Shown: positions 8,854 through 17,015 of the stretch, piece by piece
How positions within the stretch are numbered: position 1 is the stretch's first letter
Layout of the letters: the number at the start of each line of letters is the position of its first letter
NCBI RefSeq assembly: GCF_003417065.2
Contig: NZ_QVLT01000006.1
Location: forward strand, 62,001-126,000
DNA from: Hymenobacter lapidiphilus
Lineage (GTDB): Bacteria > Bacteroidota > Bacteroidia > Cytophagales > Hymenobacteraceae
Direction of reading: 5' to 3'
DNA length: 64,000 nucleotides
Made by a program: the position numbers and the translations under genes
The notes under the pieces: generated by a model
What the model was told of the DNA's origin: nothing
The model's database searches: none
The model's input: only the letters and a program-made list of their open reading frames with translations

Positions 8854-9657
8854 ATGACGACCGAAAGCCCCTCCGAATTCAACCACCTCGAAACGCTGCC
8901 CACCGCCGCGCTGCTGGCCGGCATGAACCAGCTCGACCAGACTGTACCCCAGGCCGTGGCCCGGGCTCTGCCCCAACTGGAGGCGCTGGTAGAGGCCACC
9001 GTGGCGCGGTTGGGCGCGGGCGGCCGGCTGTTCTATATCGGGGCGGGTACCAGCGGCCGGCTCGGTGTGCTCGATGCCTCGGAGTGCCCGCCCACCTTCG
9101 GCGTGCCCCACGGCGTGGTTATCGGCCTGATTGCGGGCGGCGACACGGCCATCCGCAAGGCAGTAGAAAACGCCGAGGACGACGCCCAGCAGGCCTGGCA
9201 GGATTTGCAGGCTTACGACATTACCGACAAGGACATTGTAGTAGGCATTGCCGCCTCGGGCCGCACGCCCTACGTGATTGGTGGGCTGGAGCAGGCCCGG
9301 CAGCACGGGCTCGCGACGGGCTGCATCGTGTGCAACGCCGATTCGGCGGTGGCGGCGGCGGCCGAGTTTCCGGTGGAAGTGGTAACCGGTCCCGAGTTCG
9401 TGACGGGCAGCACCCGCCTCAAGGCCGGTACCGGCCAGAAACTGGCCCTCAACATGCTCACCACGGCCACCTTCATCCGGCTGGGCCGCGTGAAGGGCAA
9501 CAAAATGGTGGACATGCAGCTCAGCAACGCCAAGCTCGTGGACCGCGGCGAACGAATGCTGATGGACGAACTGGGCATGGAGCAATCCAAGGCTGCCGAG
9601 TTGCTGGAGCTACATGGCTCGGTGCGGGCGGCGCTGGCAGCGTACAGCGGGCATTAA
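8854..9657 (+). CDS. murQ: N-acetylmuramic acid 6-phosphate etherase
   Basis: Cleaves the lactyl ether of MurNAc-6-phosphate to give GlcNAc-6-phosphate and D-lactate during cell-wall recycling. The SIS-domain signature YIGAGTSGRLGVLDASECPPTF lies at about residues 62-83, with the general-acid glutamate at about residue 77. Next come GLIAGGDTAIRKAVENAEDD and the second SIS half GIAASGRTPYVIGGL, and the C-terminus carries NAKLVDRGERML. At 267 residues it lacks part of the C-terminal helical region of the 298-residue E. coli enzyme, a shorter form typical of Bacteroidota. No PTS or AnmK gene is adjacent. Confidence 0.95.
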   Translation: MTTESPSEFNHLETLPTAALLAGMNQLDQTVPQAVARALPQLEALVEATVARLGAGGRLFYIGAGTSGRLGVLDASECPPTFGVPHGVVIGLIAGGDTAIRKAVENAEDDAQQAWQDLQAYDITDKDIVVGIAASGRTPYVIGGLEQARQHGLATGCIVCNADSAVAAAAEFPVEVVTGPEFVTGSTRLKAGTGQKLALNMLTTATFIRLGRVKGNKMVDMQLSNAKLVDRGERMLMDELGMEQSKAAELLELHGSVRAALAAYSGH

Positions 9658-9661
9658 GTTT

Positions 9662-9680
9662 TTAGCTATTAGCGGTTAGC
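9662..9680 (+). repeat. Short intergenic repeat, family D copy 1
   Basis: TTAGCTATTAGCGGTTAGC just after the murQ stop; the following bases repeat the theme as CTGAAAGCTGTTAGC. The same word recurs at 13349-13364 and, inverted, at 13479-13496. The rest of the 180-base gap (to 9837) shows nothing recognisable. Confidence 0.5.
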
Positions 9681-9837
9681 TGAAAGCTGTTAGCATTTCT
9701 TTCAAACGCTTTCGTAGCTGGTAGCACCCACGAATCAGGAGGGGTAGGAAACCAGCGGGCTTTTTTTGGAGTTAGCAGGAACCGGCAGTCGTGGTCTTAC
9801 ATGGGCGCGGCCTGCCTTTCTTTCGACTTCCTCTGCC

Positions 9838-10404
9838 ATGCATACCATCGAACCCCACTACGCTTGGCTGGACCACTACTCGGCCTCCGAGGATTCGCTT
9901 TCTCCGCTCCACGAAGCCGAAAACAGCCTCGATTCCTACGTCAATACCATTTACGGCTACTACATCCATCCGCAGTGGGACAGCCTGGGCTCCGAGACGC
10001 TGTTTCTGAAGATTCTGTTCGTGGATTACGAGTTGGGTGCGGCCATCATCGAGTTTATCGGCGAGTGGAACGACGCCATTGAAAACGACGTGATGGAACT
10101 CAAGCGCAACATCATCGACCTTATGACGCACGAGGGCATCCGCAAATTCATCCTCATCGGCGAGAACGTGTTCAACTTCCACGGCTCGGAAGACGATTAT
10201 TACGAGGAGTGGTTCGAGGATGTGGAGGACGGCTGGATTGCGGCCGTGAACTTCCAGGAGCACGTGAGCCGCGAAATGCGCCAGTACAACATCGACTCCT
10301 ACCTCAACTTCGGCGGCCAGCTCGACGACCTGCCCTGGCGCACTTACCCACCCACCAAGTTGTTCGACGTGGTAGACGGCCTGCTCCAACGCCGGCTGGG
10401 CTAA
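9838..10404 (+). CDS. Conserved-looking acidic protein of unknown function
   Basis: 188 residues, starting MHTIEPHYAWLDHYSASEDSL. The ATG at 9838 is chosen over one at 9766, since the intervening Ser/Gly/Arg-rich sequence is unlike the rest. The protein is acidic and rich in Asp, Glu, Tyr and Trp, with long amphipathic stretches (TLFLKILFVDYELGAAIIEFIGEWNDAIE) and no signal peptide or membrane helix. It has no family motif I recognise. It is monocistronic, closed by a strong terminator. Codon use is like its neighbours, so it is a real gene. Confidence 0.7.
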   Translation: MHTIEPHYAWLDHYSASEDSLSPLHEAENSLDSYVNTIYGYYIHPQWDSLGSETLFLKILFVDYELGAAIIEFIGEWNDAIENDVMELKRNIIDLMTHEGIRKFILIGENVFNFHGSEDDYYEEWFEDVEDGWIAAVNFQEHVSREMRQYNIDSYLNFGGQLDDLPWRTYPPTKLFDVVDGLLQRRLG

Positions 10405-10416
10405 TACTACAAGCAC

Positions 10417-10454
10417 AAAAAAAGAGGCCTCCCGCGAGCGGGAGGCCTCTTTTT
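10417..10454. terminator. Strong bidirectional terminator
   Basis: GAGGCCTCCCGC / GCGGGAGGCCTC stem (12 bp) with a 2-base centre, flanked by an A run on the left and a T run on the right. It serves the plus-strand gene ending at 10404 and, read in reverse, the minus-strand lipoprotein gene ending at 10481. Confidence 0.9.
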
Positions 10455-10480
10455 ACATCCGGTGAAGGATGCGTCAGTAA

Positions 10481-10732
10481 TTACTGAGCTGGAACGGTAG
10501 CAGGAGCCGTAGCAGGAGCATCCATGGCATCAGCCGAGTTCTCCATAGCGTCCGACTTAGCATCAGCCGAGTCACGTACCATGTCAGCCTTCTCTTCCAT
10601 AGCGTCAGCCTTCATTTCGCCGGCCTCTTCTACGTTGTCAGCCGAGTTTTCTACTGCATCTTCAGTCTTGCTGTCGCACGAAGCGAACGAGAACGAAATA
10701 GCGGCCAGGGCGAGGAACAGTACTTTTTTCAT
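10481..10732 (-). CDS. Small repetitive lipoprotein
   Basis: 83 residues. Signal peptide MKKVLFLALAAISFSFASC with the lipid-attachment cysteine at residue 19. The mature part is almost entirely a low-complexity Ala/Asp/Glu/Met/Ser helix with recurring units (ENSADN, KADAMEEKAD, SADAKSDAMENSADAMD), ending in an Ala/Pro/Thr tail. A short helical rod tethered to a membrane is the natural reading. No family is recognised. The clear signal peptide and the strong shared terminator downstream support expression. Confidence 0.8.
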   Translation of the reverse strand: MKKVLFLALAAISFSFASCDSKTEDAVENSADNVEEAGEMKADAMEEKADMVRDSADAKSDAMENSADAMDAPATAPATVPAQ

Positions 10733-10770
10733 GATGGGGGGTTGTTGGAATTTGAAAAGTCGATTTGGAT

Positions 10771-10798
10771 AAATCAGCCCAGAAATTCTGGCTGATTT
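10771..10798. promoter_or_regulatory. Inverted repeat upstream of the small lipoprotein gene
   Basis: AAATCAGCC-C-AGAA and TTCTGGCTGATTT form 13-bp arms with one bulged base. It lies 39 bases upstream of the lipoprotein start, within the 172-base gap after der. It could be an operator, or a hairpin in the mRNA leader. There is no T run, so a terminator is unlikely. Confidence 0.4.
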
Positions 10799-10904
10799 GG
10801 GTCTTTATACCCGAACTGCCGACAGGTAACCCGCAGGTTTGAAAAAAAACTATTCTTTTTTCAGTTGATGATCTAACCCGTTGATAACGTGTAGGCAGGA
10901 GTGC

Positions 10905-12227
10905 TTATTTTTTACGGAATACAATACCGATGGGCACGCCGGTGAAGTCGAAATGCTCGCGCATCCGGTTTTCAAGGTAGCGCGAGTAGCTCTCCTTCAC
11001 GTACTGCGGCAGGTTGCAGAAGAAGGCGAATACCGGGTTGTGCGTCGGCAACTGGGTGACGTACTTGATGCGTACCAGTTTGCCCTTCTGAATGGGTGGC
11101 GGGTACTTCTCGATTTCCTTCAGCATCACCTCGTTCAGCTCCGAAGTCGGAATTTTACGCCGCTTGTTGCTGTACACCTCAATGGCCGTTTCGATGGCCT
11201 TGTGCACGCGCTGCTTGGTGAGCACCGAAGTGAAAATAACGGGCGGATACGCGATGGGCGCAATCTTCTCCATGATTTTCGCCTCGAACTCCTTGGCCGT
11301 GTTCGTTTCCTTGTTCTCGATCAGGTCCCACTTGTTCACCAGAATTACGATGCCCTTGCGGTTCTTGTCGGCCAGACCGATGATGTTCACGTCCTGCGAC
11401 TCGATGCCACGGGTGGCGTCGAGCATCACCACGCACACGTCGGCTTCTTCCAGGGCCCGCAGCGAGCGAAGCACCGAATAGAATTCCACGTCTTCGTGCA
11501 CCTTGGTTTTGCGGCGCAGTCCGGCCGTATCGACCAGCATGAACTCGTTGCCGAAAGCGTTGTAGCGGGCCTGGATGGAGTCGCGGGTGGTGCCGGCAAT
11601 ATCCGTTACGATGCTGCGGTCGGTGCCCAGCAGCAGGTTCACGAACGACGACTTGCCCACGTTGGGGCGACCCACGATGGCAATTTTCGGAATGCCCAGG
11701 TCGGGCTCCTCAATGCCTTCTTCCTGGAAGTGGCTAACCACGGCATCGAGCAAATCGCCGGTGCCCGAGCCGCTGGCCGAGGAAATGGGGTAGATTTCGC
11801 CGTCGCCCACGCCCAAGGCGTAGAACTCGCCGGCCGAGTGGATGCGCGTGTTGGTATCGGCCTTGTTGGCGACGATGTAGATGGGCTTTTTGCCCTGGTA
11901 ACGGCGCAGGACGCTGGCAAACTCCTCATCGAGGCTGTGTACGCCGGCCATGGTATCTACCATAAACAGCACCACGTCGGCCTCGTCAATAGCCAGTTTT
12001 ACCTGCTTGTTGATTTCGCCCTCGAAGATGTCGTCGGAGTTGTGCACGTAGCCCCCGGTGTCAATCACGGTGTAATACTTACCGATCCAGTCGCCGTAGC
12101 CGTAATGCCGGTCGCGGGTTACGCCGCTCTCGTCGTCCATGATGGCTTTACGCTCCCCGACGAGGCGGTTGAAAAGGGTCGATTTGCCCACATTGGGGCG
12201 CCCGACAATGGCAATGGTGTTCTTCAT
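10905..12227 (-). CDS. der: Ribosome-assembly GTPase Der (EngA)
   Basis: Double-GTPase that acts in 50S subunit maturation. Two tandem G domains are visible: the first P-loop GRPNVGKSTLFN near the N-terminus, the second GRPNVGKSSFVN at about residue 186, each with its DTxG and NKxD elements (VDTAGLRRKTK, VNKWDLI). A KH-like C-terminal domain ends in FRKK. The 440 residues match the family. The start MKNTIAIVGRP is taken instead of an upstream in-frame alternative at 12257. It is adjacent to era, another ribosome GTPase, on the same strand. Confidence 0.97.
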   Translation of the reverse strand: MKNTIAIVGRPNVGKSTLFNRLVGERKAIMDDESGVTRDRHYGYGDWIGKYYTVIDTGGYVHNSDDIFEGEINKQVKLAIDEADVVLFMVDTMAGVHSLDEEFASVLRRYQGKKPIYIVANKADTNTRIHSAGEFYALGVGDGEIYPISSASGSGTGDLLDAVVSHFQEEGIEEPDLGIPKIAIVGRPNVGKSSFVNLLLGTDRSIVTDIAGTTRDSIQARYNAFGNEFMLVDTAGLRRKTKVHEDVEFYSVLRSLRALEEADVCVVMLDATRGIESQDVNIIGLADKNRKGIVILVNKWDLIENKETNTAKEFEAKIMEKIAPIAYPPVIFTSVLTKQRVHKAIETAIEVYSNKRRKIPTSELNEVMLKEIEKYPPPIQKGKLVRIKYVTQLPTHNPVFAFFCNLPQYVKESYSRYLENRMREHFDFTGVPIGIVFRKK

Positions 12228-12312
12228 ATGTCTGACTCCAGCCGCCGGCCCGACCAATTTCGGCAGTGCCCGGAGTAGTTAAGTGAGTTGTTGAGTGGTC
12301 GGAATCTTTAGT

Positions 12313-12339
12313 GCTTAGTTGTTGGTGCTCAGAGCTTAG
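12313..12339 (-). repeat. Intergenic repeat, family E copy 1
   Basis: A 27-base element in the der-era gap. Its reverse complement matches 42189-42215 at 23 of 27 positions (shared word AACAACTAAGC). It pairs imperfectly with 12367-12395 in the same gap, so the two stretches could form a hairpin. Confidence 0.5.
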
Positions 12340-12401
12340 TCCACTCTCGTTGTGATTGATAAGAACAGCCTAATCTCAAAGCACAACTGTCTAAGCACTG
12401 A

Positions 12402-13301
12402 TTATTGGCTGTACCCAAAACGGTTTAGGGCTTTGGGGTCGGTGCGCCAGTTTTCGTCGACTTTGACGTAGGTTTCGAGGAAGACTTTCTTGCGGAAGAA
12501 CTTCTCCATTTCCTCGCGGGCCCAGGTGCCGACCTTTTTAAGCGCCACGCCCTGCTGGCCGATGATGATGCCTTTCTGGCTGTTGCGCTCCACGTAAATC
12601 ACGGCGCGGATGCGGATGATGGTTTCGTCTTCCTTGAACTCCTCGATGCCTACCTCGCAGCTGTAGGGCACTTCTTTTTTGTAGAGCTTGAATATTTTCT
12701 CCCGGATCATCTCGGCCGCAAAAAACCGCTCGGGCTTGTCGGTCAGCTCGTCTTTGGGGTAGTAAGGCGGGTGCACGGGCAGGTAGGCCAGCACCAGATC
12801 GAGCAGTTCGCCGGTGCCGAACTTTTCGAGGGCCGAAATGGGCAGTACCCGCGCCGCATTGGGCAGGTGCTCGCGCCAGTATTCCACCTTAGCCTCCACC
12901 TCCTCCTGATCGGCCTGGTCTATCTTGTTCACCAGCAACAGAATGGGCGTATCCACCATTTTGCGCAGGCGCTCGACTACCGGCTCCTCATCGTGCTTCT
13001 CGTAAATATCGGTCACGAACAGCACCACGTCGGCGTCTTCCAATGAGGAGTACACAAACGACATCATGGCGTTGTGCAACTCGTATTTGGGCTGAATGAT
13101 GCCCGGCGTATCGGAATACACGAGCTGGAAGTCGTCGCCGTTGAGGATGCCCAGAATGCGGTGGCGCGTGGTCTGGGCTTTGCTGGTTACAATGCTCAGC
13201 CGCTCACCCATCAGGGCATTCATGAGCGTTGACTTACCCACGTTGGGCTTGCCGATAATGCTCACAAAGCCAGCGCGGTGTGGGGTTGGTTCGGTATTCA
13301 T
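12402..13301 (-). CDS. era: Ribosome-assembly GTPase Era
   Basis: 299-residue GTPase that binds the 3' end of 16S rRNA during 30S maturation. G1 is GKPNVGKSTLMNALMG at residues 17-32, G3 SDTPGI, and G4 NKID. The C-terminal KH domain carries the RNA-binding loop IIIGQQGVALKKVGTWAREEMEKFF. Length and domain order are those of canonical Era. A -7 box lies about 23 bases upstream of the start. Confidence 0.97.
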   Translation of the reverse strand: MNTEPTPHRAGFVSIIGKPNVGKSTLMNALMGERLSIVTSKAQTTRHRILGILNGDDFQLVYSDTPGIIQPKYELHNAMMSFVYSSLEDADVVLFVTDIYEKHDEEPVVERLRKMVDTPILLLVNKIDQADQEEVEAKVEYWREHLPNAARVLPISALEKFGTGELLDLVLAYLPVHPPYYPKDELTDKPERFFAAEMIREKIFKLYKKEVPYSCEVGIEEFKEDETIIRIRAVIYVERNSQKGIIIGQQGVALKKVGTWAREEMEKFFRKKVFLETYVKVDENWRTDPKALNRFGYSQ

Positions 13302-13324
13302 TTCAGTAGCTGAAATTTGGGGTG

Positions 13325-13332
13325 CAAAGGTA
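13325..13332 (-). promoter_or_regulatory. -7 box TACCTTTG upstream of era
   Basis: Exact TAnnTTTG match on the minus strand, 23 bases before the era ATG at 13301. No clear -33 TTTG box is present. Confidence 0.4.
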
Positions 13333-13348
13333 ACTCTTTTCTAGGCCG

Positions 13349-13498
13349 TTAGCTATTAGCGGTTCGCGGTTCGCTTTTTTGTGGTCAGATTAGGGATAAC
13401 CCACCAACTTTGCGGTTACATAGCCAATCAACTGCCATTAGCCAGTAGTGCTGGCAGCTCTACCTAAAAAAGCTAGCAGCTAACCGCTAATAGCTATC
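13349..13498. repeat. Inverted pair of family D repeats between era and hemH
   Basis: TTAGCTATTAGCGGTT at 13349-13364 and its inverse CTAACCGCTAATAGCTA at 13480-13496 flank the middle of the divergent era-hemH gap. Both arms continue toward T- and A-rich runs (GCTTTTTT, then AAAAAAGC), so the whole stretch can fold back on itself. The arm word also occurs after murQ at 9662-9680. Confidence 0.5.
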
Positions 13499-13509
13499 AG
13501 CTCAAAAAA

Positions 13510-14547
13510 ATGTCTGCTTCCAACCAAGGCCGCATTGGCGTGCTGCTCGTCAACCTCGGCACGCCCGACTCGCCCCGCACGCCCGACGTGCGCCGCTACC
13601 TCAACGAGTTCCTGACCGATGCCCGCGTGGTCGACATGCCGGCTGCCATCCGCTACCCGCTGTTTCGGGGGCTGGTAGTGCCGTTGCGGGCGCCCAAATC
13701 GGCTAAAATCTACCAGCAGCTCTGGACTGAGCGGGGCTCGCCCCTACTCTACCACGGCCTCGATTTGCAGAAAAAGGTGCAGGAGCAACTGGGTTCCGAC
13801 TACTTGGTGGCCTTCGGGATGCGCTACCAGAACCCGAGCGTCGAAAGTGCCTTGCTAGAATTGCGCGACGCGGCCGTGAGCCGGATTATCGTGCTGCCGC
13901 TGTTTCCGCAGTATGCCTCGGCCAGCACGGGCTCGGTGCAGGAAAAGGTAATGGACATCGTAAAAGACTGGTGGATAGTACCGAGCATTAGCTTCATCAG
14001 CAGCTTTGCTGACGACCCCGGCTTCATTACCTGCCTCGTGGCGCGGGGCCGCGCCGAGATGGAGGGGCATGACTACGACCACTTTGTGTTCAGCTACCAC
14101 GGCATACCGGAGCGGCACATCCTCAAGGGCAGCCACAATAACTACTGCAAGCTGGGAACTTGCTGCGCCAGCTACAACAAAAACAACCGCTACTGTTACC
14201 GGGCGCAGTGCTACGCCACTTCGCGCCTGCTGGCCCAGGGCCTGGGCCTGCGCGACGACCAATATACCGTTACCTTCCAGAGCCGCCTGCAGAGCCGCCT
14301 CCGCGACCCATGGCTGCAGCCCTACACCGACGAAGTAATCAAGGAGTATCCCGCCAAAGGCATCCACAACGTGCTGGCCTTCTCCCCTGCCTTCGTGGCC
14401 GACTGCCTCGAAACCACCATTGAAGTGGGCGAAGAGTTCAAGGAGCTGTTCGAGGAAGCCGGCGGCAAGCACTGGCAGCTTGTCCCCAGCCTCAACTCCC
14501 AGCCCATGTGGGTAGAAGCCGTAGCCGGCATGGTCCGGCGGAATTAA
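13510..14547 (+). CDS. hemH: Ferrochelatase
   Basis: Inserts Fe2+ into protoporphyrin IX in the last step of heme synthesis. 345 residues open with GVLLVNLGTPDSP. The metal-site histidine is in FSYHGIPERHI at about residue 197, followed by the Cys-rich stretch TCCASYNKNNRYCYRAQCYATS and FSPAFVADCLETTIEVGEE. The start MSASNQGRIGVLLVNLG sits just after the family D repeat. It is monocistronic: transcription runs into a long palindrome shared with the convergent PRC-barrel gene. Confidence 0.96.
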   Translation: MSASNQGRIGVLLVNLGTPDSPRTPDVRRYLNEFLTDARVVDMPAAIRYPLFRGLVVPLRAPKSAKIYQQLWTERGSPLLYHGLDLQKKVQEQLGSDYLVAFGMRYQNPSVESALLELRDAAVSRIIVLPLFPQYASASTGSVQEKVMDIVKDWWIVPSISFISSFADDPGFITCLVARGRAEMEGHDYDHFVFSYHGIPERHILKGSHNNYCKLGTCCASYNKNNRYCYRAQCYATSRLLAQGLGLRDDQYTVTFQSRLQSRLRDPWLQPYTDEVIKEYPAKGIHNVLAFSPAFVADCLETTIEVGEEFKELFEEAGGKHWQLVPSLNSQPMWVEAVAGMVRRN

Positions 14548-14564
14548 GGCTGGTTTTCGCACAA

Positions 14565-14675
14565 GCAGAACGTCATTCAGAGCGAAGCGAAGAATCTCGC
14601 CGGCCACGGTAATCCTTACGTGAGGAATTACTGTGGCCGGCGAGATTCTTCGCTTCGCTCTGAATGACGTTCTGC
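14565..14675. repeat. Intergenic palindromic repeat, family A copy 2 (perfect 43-bp arms)
   Basis: Arms 14565-14607 and 14633-14675 are exact reverse complements over 43 bases, containing GAGCGAAGCGAAGAATCT. The 25-base centre is itself partly self-complementary. It occupies nearly the whole gap between the convergent hemH and PRC-barrel genes, where it may also act as a transcription barrier. Confidence 0.9.
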
Positions 14676-14691
14676 GTTAATTCCTTCCCTC

Positions 14692-15180
14692 CTACTTCAG
14701 CCGGCGGCGGTGGTAGAACGTGGTAGCGTCGTAGCCGGGCTGGTTATAGAAATCGGGCTCGGTGGAAGCAGCGGGCAGGCCCAGGTTGAGGGCGCGAAGC
14801 ATGGCCTGCTCGTACTCGCGGGTTATCTGGATTTCGGCATAAGGCGGGTACTGGGCCACCGACTCGTAGGTGAGCGAGGGCACGAACACGTTGTCGGCCT
14901 CCTCATCCAGCGCAGCCACGCCGATTGGCAGCAGGATGTGGTTGTCGCGCTCATTAATGCCTAGGCTGTCGTCGAGCTGCAGGTCGAGGTAGCGCACTTT
15001 GAGCGCGTCCACGTCCACAATCAGCTCGAATACCTGACCGAACTGGCGGCCATCGGCCCCGCGCACGGCCCAGCCGCGCACATCGGGGTTGTCATCGGCC
15101 ACCTCAAACTCGGTCAGGTCGCGCAGGCGGCGCAGGTGCAGGCCCTGGGCGGCAGGAATAGGGTCGGAAGAGGTATCCAT
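14692..15180 (-). CDS. PRC-barrel domain protein
   Basis: 162 residues with a PRC-barrel fold in the first half: LHLRRLRDLTEFEVADDNPDVRGWAVRGADGRQFGQVFELIVDVDALKVRYLDLQLDD, then ILLPIGVAALDEEADNVFVPSLTYESV. There is no signal peptide. PRC-barrel proteins outside photosynthesis are often stress-related and bind partners or RNA. The C-terminal tail (PEDFYNQ-like, Tyr/His/Arg-rich) is unrecognised. It lies 45 bases downstream of the next membrane-protein gene on the same strand and may be co-transcribed. Confidence 0.8.
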   Translation of the reverse strand: MDTSSDPIPAAQGLHLRRLRDLTEFEVADDNPDVRGWAVRGADGRQFGQVFELIVDVDALKVRYLDLQLDDSLGINERDNHILLPIGVAALDEEADNVFVPSLTYESVAQYPPYAEIQITREYEQAMLRALNLGLPAASTEPDFYNQPGYDATTFYHRRRLK

Positions 15181-15225
15181 AGAAGAAAGCAGCGTTGAAA
15201 TCAGAAAGAAGAAAACCGACGAAGC

Positions 15226-15891
15226 CTAGCGGCCCGTGGGTGGGACGTTGAAGGCCCGCAGCAGCTTGGTGGCTCGCTCTAAATAACTGCGCAGGGCCTG
15301 CTGGTCCTCGGGCGTGGCGGTCTGCCCGCTCAGGTCGGTGGCCTGGGCGTTGAGGCGCTGGGCTTCGTCCTGCAGCTCGGGGTAGCCCTGCTGCTGAATG
15401 GCCTGCATAAGGTTGGAGGCGGCCACCAGCCCGGGACGCAGGCGGGCGGCAGGCTCGTCGAGGCGGGCAGTGGCGCTGGTCAAATCGTCGCGGCGGGTCT
15501 GGATTTCGGGCGTGCGCAGGTCGTCGCGGTCCACCAGGCCCACCAGCGACGCCGTGAGCAGACGCAGGGCCTCGCGGCCGTAGCCGGGCCGGGCCGCGTC
15601 GCCGGCCACGAAAGCCGCCAGCACATCGGGCGTAACCGGGGCCGTAGAGGTCATATCGTTGGCTATGTCGGTATCGGGGCGGGGGCCGGTTTCGGCACCG
15701 ACGAGCGTATCGGCGGGCACGAGGGGCGCTTCGGCGGGCGGCGGCGGCGGTGGGGGCGGCGTGTCGCGGGTGGCGTTTATTTCGGCCTTGAACATAAACC
15801 AGGCGCCCAGGCCCACCACGGCCAGCACTACCAGCAACAGCAGCCAGGGGCTGGGCGTGTTTTTCTTGCGTTGAATATTGATGTCGGCCAT
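15226..15891 (-). CDS. Single-pass membrane protein of unknown function
   Basis: 221 residues. A short basic N-terminus (MADINIQRKKNTPSP) is followed by one hydrophobic helix WLLLLVVLAVVGLGAWFMF (residues 16-34), an eight-proline linker and a large extracytoplasmic part. The latter is Ala/Asp/Thr-rich and then strongly helical (residues about 95-215, many Arg/Gln/Leu heptad-like runs). It resembles periplasmic helical-bundle proteins found next to PRC-barrel genes in Hymenobacter, but I do not recognise a named family. Confidence 0.7.
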   Translation of the reverse strand: MADINIQRKKNTPSPWLLLLVVLAVVGLGAWFMFKAEINATRDTPPPPPPPPAEAPLVPADTLVGAETGPRPDTDIANDMTSTAPVTPDVLAAFVAGDAARPGYGREALRLLTASLVGLVDRDDLRTPEIQTRRDDLTSATARLDEPAARLRPGLVAASNLMQAIQQQGYPELQDEAQRLNAQATDLSGQTATPEDQQALRSYLERATKLLRAFNVPPTGR

Positions 15892-16019
15892 AGGGAAAGG
15901 GGTAAGTCGTGCGCTAGCCTTACGCGCTCCGGCCCGATTATGATTCGGCCGAAGCGGCGGCCAGACGCAGCGAGCCGGCGCAAGAACGCTATATTCAGCT
16001 TTTTACTTGCTTATGATTC

Positions 16020-17015
16020 ATGCGCGCCGACCTTTTTATAACCGAACTCCGCGACCGGGGCCTGCTGACGCCCGAGCAGGCCACCGCCATCGAAACCGAC
16101 GAGCAGGCCCGCCCCTTCTCACTGCACTACGAAATTCGGACGCTGCTGTACCTGGGCATTACGCTACTTAGCGGCGGGCTGGGCGTGCTCATCTACGAGC
16201 ACCTCGACGACATCGGGCACGGCGTGGTGGTGGCCGTGGTGGCGCTGCTGATGGCGGCCTGTTTCGCCTACGCCGCCCGCCACCGCCAGCCCTTCAGCTG
16301 GGGCCTGGTATCCGGCACCAGCCTGCTGGCCGACTACCTGCTGTTGCTGGGCTGCCTGCTGTTTCTGGTACTTGAAGGTTATCTGCAGGCCCAGTACGAG
16401 CTGTTTGGTACCCGCTACGGCCTGGCGGTTGCCCTGCCGGCCGCACTATTCTTTTACCTGGCCTACCGCTTCGACCACCGGGGCGTGCTTTCGATGGCCA
16501 TTACGGCCCTGGCCGGCTGGGTAGGCCTGATCGTGGAGCCGCTTGCCGTGTTTAAAAACGAGTTCCTGACTGGTTCGGTGAGCCGGGCGGCTATTGGGTT
16601 GGGGGCGCTGCTGCTGCTGGCCGGTTGGCTGAGCGAAATCCGCCACCGCAAGGCCCATTTCGCCTATACCTACCTGCTGCTGGGCGGCAACCTGCTGCTG
16701 GGCGCGGCTACGGCCGCCATGTTCACCGAAGTGCTGCGGCCGCTGGCGCTGCTGGTTTTGCTGATTCTGGCCGTGAGTGCGGGGCTGTTCTGGTATGGCC
16801 GGCGGGCGCACTCGCACCTGTTTCTGCTGCTGGGCGCGGCCTACGGCTACGTGGCGCTTACCTACGGGCTGGCGCAGTTGTTCTCGGCCATGGGCCTGGA
16901 TACCGTCCTTACGTTGGGCCTGTACTACTTTATTGGCTCCACGGTAGCAGCAGTCTGGTTTCTCACCCACCTCAAACGCCTGGCCGGCACCGACGCCCAT
17001 GAACAAGGCCTATAA
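16020..17015 (+). CDS. DUF2157-type multi-pass membrane protein
   Basis: 331 residues. The N-terminal cytosolic helix pair (LFITELRDRGLLTPEQATAIETDEQARPF) is the DUF2157 signature, followed by roughly ten hydrophobic segments from about residue 43 to 315. No catalytic motif is visible. Its last 17 bases overlap the start of the next gene, which is also a multi-pass protein, so the two are translationally linked and may form a complex. Function unknown. Confidence 0.75.
   Translation: MRADLFITELRDRGLLTPEQATAIETDEQARPFSLHYEIRTLLYLGITLLSGGLGVLIYEHLDDIGHGVVVAVVALLMAACFAYAARHRQPFSWGLVSGTSLLADYLLLLGCLLFLVLEGYLQAQYELFGTRYGLAVALPAALFFYLAYRFDHRGVLSMAITALAGWVGLIVEPLAVFKNEFLTGSVSRAAIGLGALLLLAGWLSEIRHRKAHFAYTYLLLGGNLLLGAATAAMFTEVLRPLALLVLLILAVSAGLFWYGRRAHSHLFLLLGAAYGYVALTYGLAQLFSAMGLDTVLTLGLYYFIGSTVAAVWFLTHLKRLAGTDAHEQGL

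Noticed and set aside
10881..12278. Long open frames antisense to der, iscS/glmM and feoB
   Set aside because: High GC with strong third-position bias leaves antisense frames open; they show His/Gly/Val-rich shadow composition and lie wholly opposite well-identified genes.
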